Below, in pieces: positions 60,529 to 64,000 of a DNA stretch of 64,000 nt (the first letter of the stretch is position 1; each line of letters opens with the position of its first letter). Below the pieces are notes generated by a model. It saw only the letters and a program-made list of their open reading frames with translations, did not search any database and had not been told where the DNA came from. The position numbers and the translations under genes are program-made. This stretch comes from PGYR01 sp034670025 (GTDB taxonomy: Bacteria > Bacteroidota > Ignavibacteria > Kapaibacteriales > UBA2268): assembly GCA_034670025.1 (NCBI GenBank), contig JAXMOE010000001.1, positions 744,001 to 808,000 of the forward strand. Direction: 5' to 3'.

Positions 60529-62591
60529 TATTGTTCACCTGATTCTAATTCAAGTATAGCACTTTCAGCTTGATTAAGTAATGGTCTAGGTGATATATCA
60601 CTTCCCGTTGCTTCATTCATCCAAGAGTTAGGTAATAATTTCCCAGTTTTTGACATTCTTTCAAACTCAACACCCAAATTTTTGTCTTTTATATAATCCT
60701 CTATTTGAAATTCAATCAAATGTCCTATTGGATATGCTGATAAATACAGTGGATATGAAATCATGTGAGAATAAATTCCAAGTATGTTACTATCATCAAC
60801 ACCAATAACTGGAGCATAGTATTTGTTCCAAACTTCTTTGGCAATTTCATTAACAGCTTCTTTCAAATCTTCAGGGTTTGAAGTTGGGTTATCATATAAC
60901 CATTTCCAAGTCTTTTGGTCAACGAGTGAAGCACCCATAATTTCGTAAGTTGACCACAGATTATCTAAGGCGTAAAGATGCTTAGCATTCTTGTCATTTG
61001 ATTCCATTCCTAATAGTTTCAAATCTCTCATTTGAAAAACAAATGCTAATGCCTCAGTAAATGCTGTATTCGGAACTCCATTGAGCATATAGTAATCAAC
61101 ATCATGAAGTGACAATACTTGCTCTACGTTGTGCCCAAATTCGTGTACAGCTATATTGTACCCTTTATAGTCCATTCCATCTTCAGCAATTCGAGTTCGC
61201 AATCTTGCGGATACGCCTTTCATTTCAGCACCCCAAGCATGACCTGCCCCTCTAGAAGGGTCAACTTCAACCTTGTTTGATATATAGTTTGCTCTTACAT
61301 CAGTCCAACCAAGTTTTTTAAGTATGATTGGTAAGTCTTTTTTAACTGCAGAAGCATTAGGATACTTTTTCTTAGTAATGGCATCTAATTTTTCTTCATT
61401 AATTGAACTTCTGGATTTGAAACCATCGTACCATATATCATAAGGTTGTAAATCTCTGCCAAGTCGTTTTTTTATTAATTCACCGGCTTTTTTAATTACA
61501 GGAGAGCTTACAAAGTCTGTGAATAACTTTTCAATTTCATCGATTGACATTTCCATTTCACCAGAGAATTTTCTCTCAATATACGAAGGCATTTCTGGGG
61601 AATATTCGTCAATAATTTTCATTACTTTGTACTGGTCTAATATCTTTTCATATCTAGTATTTGGTTCAGATACAAACTCTACTTCCTTACCTTTTTCCAA
61701 TAATTTATTAGAAATTGGATTCCATAAATACTTGTCATTATTAATAAACTCTTTTGGTATCTCTTGTTTGATTATTCTTTGCATTATCCAATAAATCAAG
61801 TCTTGCTTCTCTTTACCATTCTCATCATTAGCATATTGAGATTTCAACTCATCACGTAAATTCCAATGGCTAATGAGCTTCATTTCTTTTGGGAAAAGCT
61901 TTTTACCTTCATTGTTGACAATATTTCCCATATAAATATAGTACTCATAAATATAGGCATCTGCTTCGGAATTAACTTTAGAAAATCTTTGTAGTAATTC
62001 TGCTGGGATTCTGGAGGTAAATCTATCCCCCATTCTTGCATAAGCCCATTGTTTTCTGTTCCATGTAGGTGACTCTTTTCTTTTTTCTTCTAAAGTATAG
62101 AAAGGGAAGTTTAAAATTGTAGTAAATGCTATCTTGTTATCAAAAAGGTCTTGCTCTAAATGAGCTGATGGATTATAGCTGTCAAACTTTCTATCAACTG
62201 GTGTAATCTCGGCCCAATCTAATGCAACTGGCATTTTTATGTCAAGCATCATTTTGTTAAAATGACCATTGATAATCTCATAATTTCTTTGTAATCTTTC
62301 AAATAGTGTATCTAAATCGTTTCCACTTTTAAGAAAATTAGATTTAATAAACTCTTCTAACTCTTCCCCATTACCATCATTTGAGTTCCAAAGAAGTTTA
62401 ACTTGATCTACTCCTTTATTAAATCTAGTTAGATCCTCTCCAGAAATATTTTTTTCATTTATAAAGTCTGTTCTAAATTCACCTAATGGCTTTTCAGATT
62501 TATTTTTTTTGCTTTCAGTTGTTTTCTTTTCATTTTCTTTTGAACAAGACAATAAAAGAATCAACAATAATATTGTTAATTTTAATTTCAT
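60528..62591 (-). CDS. zinc metallopeptidase-like lipoprotein (HEFGH)
   Basis: 687 residues with a lipoprotein signal (LLLILLLSC) and a serine/lysine/glutamate-rich linker. The catalytic motif HEFGHN is at 483-488, with TEALAFVFQMRDLKLLG about 30 residues later carrying the third zinc ligand, as in gluzincins. The overall layout resembles an M3/M49-like extracytoplasmic peptidase, but the family is not certain. It is first gene of the unit with the AcuI-like and DUF885-like genes. A 25-base palindrome is 38 bases upstream. Confidence 0.8.
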   Translation of the reverse strand: MKLKLTILLLILLLSCSKENEKKTTESKKNKSEKPLGEFRTDFINEKNISGEDLTRFNKGVDQVKLLWNSNDGNGEELEEFIKSNFLKSGNDLDTLFERLQRNYEIINGHFNKMMLDIKMPVALDWAEITPVDRKFDSYNPSAHLEQDLFDNKIAFTTILNFPFYTLEEKRKESPTWNRKQWAYARMGDRFTSRIPAELLQRFSKVNSEADAYIYEYYIYMGNIVNNEGKKLFPKEMKLISHWNLRDELKSQYANDENGKEKQDLIYWIMQRIIKQEIPKEFINNDKYLWNPISNKLLEKGKEVEFVSEPNTRYEKILDQYKVMKIIDEYSPEMPSYIERKFSGEMEMSIDEIEKLFTDFVSSPVIKKAGELIKKRLGRDLQPYDIWYDGFKSRSSINEEKLDAITKKKYPNASAVKKDLPIILKKLGWTDVRANYISNKVEVDPSRGAGHAWGAEMKGVSARLRTRIAEDGMDYKGYNIAVHEFGHNVEQVLSLHDVDYYMLNGVPNTAFTEALAFVFQMRDLKLLGMESNDKNAKHLYALDNLWSTYEIMGASLVDQKTWKWLYDNPTSNPEDLKEAVNEIAKEVWNKYYAPVIGVDDSNILGIYSHMISYPLYLSAYPIGHLIEFQIEDYIKDKNLGVEFERMSKTGKLLPNSWMNEATGSDISPRPLLNQAESAILELESGEQ

Positions 62592-62628
62592 AAATTATTT
62601 TAATTATTAGTAGGTTTGGTAGGTAATA

Positions 62629-62653
62629 TAGCAATTTATTATAATAATTGCTA
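62629..62653. promoter_or_regulatory. palindrome upstream of the peptidase gene, possible operator
   Basis: TAGCAATT (62629-62636) and AATTGCTA (62646-62653) form a perfect inverted repeat with a 9-base A/T spacer. It is 38 bases before the ATG at 62591. No T-run follows on the minus strand, so it is not a terminator for phoH. Confidence 0.4.
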
Positions 62654-62690
62654 ATGAGTGGATAAAATTTGGAAAAATTAATGAAACATA

Positions 62691-63659
62691 TTAATCTTTA
62701 TTGGTCAAATCTCTATCATAAGCTTTAATTATCTCGGCTACTAACTTATGTCTTACCACATCATTTTCATTAAAATAAACGAACTCTATACCATCTATAT
62801 TCTTCAATATTCTTTGTGCAGAAACAAGACCAGATTTTTTATTTCTTGGCAAATCTATCTGTGAAGTGTCACCTGTTATAATTGCTTTAGAACCTATTCC
62901 TAAACGCGTCAAGAACATTTTCATTTGAGTTTCTGTTGTGTTTTGCGCCTCATCCAATATTACAAAAGCACTATTAAGCGTACGTCCACGCATATAAGCC
63001 AAAGGATTTATTTCAATAATATTTCTTTCTCTCATTATCTTATATTTTTCAGGGCTTAACATATATTCTAATGCGTCTGTTATTGGCCTTAGATATGGAT
63101 CAATTTTTTCTTGCAAATCGCCTGGTAAGAATCCTAATGACTCACCAGCTTCGACTGCAGGTCTTGTAAGTATAATTCGTTTTACTTCATTTTTTTTCAA
63201 TTCATTTAATGCCATAGCAACTGCTAAGAAAGTTTTGCCAGTTCCAGCTGGACCTACAGCAAAAACTATATCATTTTTTTGTACTTCTTCGGCATATTCA
63301 ATTTGGGTTTTAGTCTTTGCTCTTATTTGATTCTTGTAACCAGCATAGATTATATTACTTTTATTTTTGATTGAAAATTCTTTTGGGTCAACTTTGTTTA
63401 CTGTTGCTAATTGTATCACAGTCTTTACATCAGTATCTGTTAGAACACCATTTTTTTCAATCATATAAAGAAGTTCCTTAAAAACAGACTTTAATAATTT
63501 TACTTCTTTTTCATCACCTTTTAACACAATCTGATTCCCTCGCACGAATATTGTCGAATCAAATGCAGACTCTATCAGATTCAGTAATGAATTATTTGCA
63601 CCAAATATTGTTACAAGATTACTATCTTCTAAATTTATATACTCTACTATTTCTGTCAT
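62691..63659 (-). CDS. PhoH-like ATPase (YbeZ type)
   Basis: 322 residues. A KH-like N-terminal RNA-binding region (NSLLNLIESAF..IFVRGNQIVLKGD) is followed by the PhoH P-loop ATPase with VFAVGPAGTGKTFLAVAMAL, IILTRPAVEAGESLGFLPGDLQEKIDPYLRP, IEINPLAYMRGRTLNSAFVILDEAQNTTETQMKMFLTRLG and GDTSQIDLPR. YbeZ-type proteins function with the YbeY RNase in rRNA processing. No ybeY is next to it in this window. Confidence 0.93.
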   Translation of the reverse strand: MTEIVEYINLEDSNLVTIFGANNSLLNLIESAFDSTIFVRGNQIVLKGDEKEVKLLKSVFKELLYMIEKNGVLTDTDVKTVIQLATVNKVDPKEFSIKNKSNIIYAGYKNQIRAKTKTQIEYAEEVQKNDIVFAVGPAGTGKTFLAVAMALNELKKNEVKRIILTRPAVEAGESLGFLPGDLQEKIDPYLRPITDALEYMLSPEKYKIMRERNIIEINPLAYMRGRTLNSAFVILDEAQNTTETQMKMFLTRLGIGSKAIITGDTSQIDLPRNKKSGLVSAQRILKNIDGIEFVYFNENDVVRHKLVAEIIKAYDRDLTNKD

Positions 63660-63680
63660 TTAGATATGTATTTGTTAAAT

Positions 63681-63717
63681 AAAAAAATCCCAACCCGAAA
63701 GATATCGAGTTGGGATT
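63681..63717 (-). terminator. Rho-independent terminator of the LysM gene
   Basis: Stem 63709-63717 with 63686-63694 (9 bp), a 14-base loop, followed by seven T's on the minus strand (63687-63681). It lies 26 bases beyond the stop of the LysM gene. Confidence 0.85.
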
Positions 63718-63742
63718 ACTAAAACATTAAATCTCAGAATCT

Positions 63743-64000
63743 TTATTGATCATTTGAACCAGAACCACCAGTTGCAGCATTCTCATTCATAGCTTCTTTT
63801 TTCATTCTGTAGTATTTTCTTTCAGCTTTCAACTCTTCAGGATCTTTTGGTCCTTTTGGTGGAATAGTTAATACCCAACCTGGTTGAATAATATCTGGGT
63901 TACGGATTTGATCCGTATTAGCTTGCCAGATTTTTGGCCATTGATTTGGATCATTATAAATCTCAGTATTACCAGCTATGTTCCATAGACAGTCTCTGTT
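63743..64000 (-). CDS. C-terminal part of a LysM domain protein (partial)
   Basis: The minus-strand frame is open from the window edge to TAA 63745-63743, coding 85 residues. It contains the end of a LysM domain, CLWNIAGNTEIYNDPNQWPKIWQANTDQIRNPDIIQPGWVLTIP, followed by a Lys/Pro-rich and a Gly/Ser-rich tail. LysM binds peptidoglycan GlcNAc chains, so the protein is probably exported. The start and signal peptide lie outside the window. Confidence 0.85.
   Translation of the reverse strand, partial: NRDCLWNIAGNTEIYNDPNQWPKIWQANTDQIRNPDIIQPGWVLTIPPKGPKDPEELKAERKYYRMKKEAMNENAATGGSGSNDQ

Overview
Organism. The DNA is AT-rich (roughly 30-33% G+C by eye) and densely coded on both strands. Three kinds of evidence place it in the Bacteroidota/Chlorobi side of the FCB group. 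Several secreted proteins end in a type IX secretion (Por) sorting domain. At least four upstream regions carry the Bacteroidota sigma-A promoter form, TTTG (or TTG), 19 bases, then TAnnTTTG or close to it. The F-type ATP synthase genes are split, with beta and epsilon subunits absent from the cluster. A deep, uncultured Ignavibacteria/Kapabacteria-like lineage would fit, but the species cannot be named from this window. No rRNA, CRISPR array, integrase, transposase or phage structural gene was seen.

Layout. 1-800: tail of a plus-strand gene, a small membrane protein, tRNA-Asn(GUU) with its own promoter and terminator. 785-6980: recO, then a minus-strand unit carA-carB-response regulator-GNAT, preceded by a promoter and a terminator-like hairpin in the leader. 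7000-9551: two tandem T9SS-exported propeller proteins with almost identical C-terminal sorting domains; the second has an in-frame stop in its signal peptide. 9600-13021: ddl, a PfkB-family kinase and a secreted CBM9-like protein. 13067-19620: the ATP synthase operon atpZ-(atpI-like)-atpB-E-F-H-A-hldD-G, with a heptose epimerase gene inserted between atpA and atpG. 19657-23821: a secreted propeller, an AbiC-like membrane protein, an HDOD protein and a sulfur-transfer unit (rhodanese, DUF2892, rhodanese-thioredoxin lipoprotein). 23821-30796: two divergent acyl-CoA dehydrogenases, lipoproteins, an alkaline phosphatase and an MscS channel. 30779-40973: a 1661-residue T9SS cargo protein, a DUF885 lipoprotein and a propeller-amidohydrolase fusion. 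41060-46742: ahcY, recX-recA behind an inverted repeat, a TRIC-type channel, purD and a DCC protein. 46746-52337: an ETF:menaquinone oxidoreductase-like membrane protein and fused isobutyryl-CoA mutase IcmF. 53151-55422: a small accessory island of membrane-anchored coiled-coil proteins, one interrupted by a stop codon, bordered by REP-like hairpins. 55433-64000: hbd, ispF, xseA-xseB, peptidases, an AcuI-like reductase, phoH and the end of a LysM protein.

How it works together. Much of the window concerns short-chain acyl-CoA metabolism: two acyl-CoA dehydrogenases, 3-hydroxybutyryl-CoA dehydrogenase, IcmF (isobutyryl-CoA to butyryl-CoA), an acrylyl-CoA reductase-like enzyme, and a membrane complex of the type that passes electrons from ETF to menaquinone. 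With several exported peptidases, this suggests an amino-acid-degrading, respiring heterotroph. The remaining core genes serve pyrimidine/arginine precursor synthesis, purine synthesis, cell wall and LPS synthesis, the methyl cycle and DNA repair.
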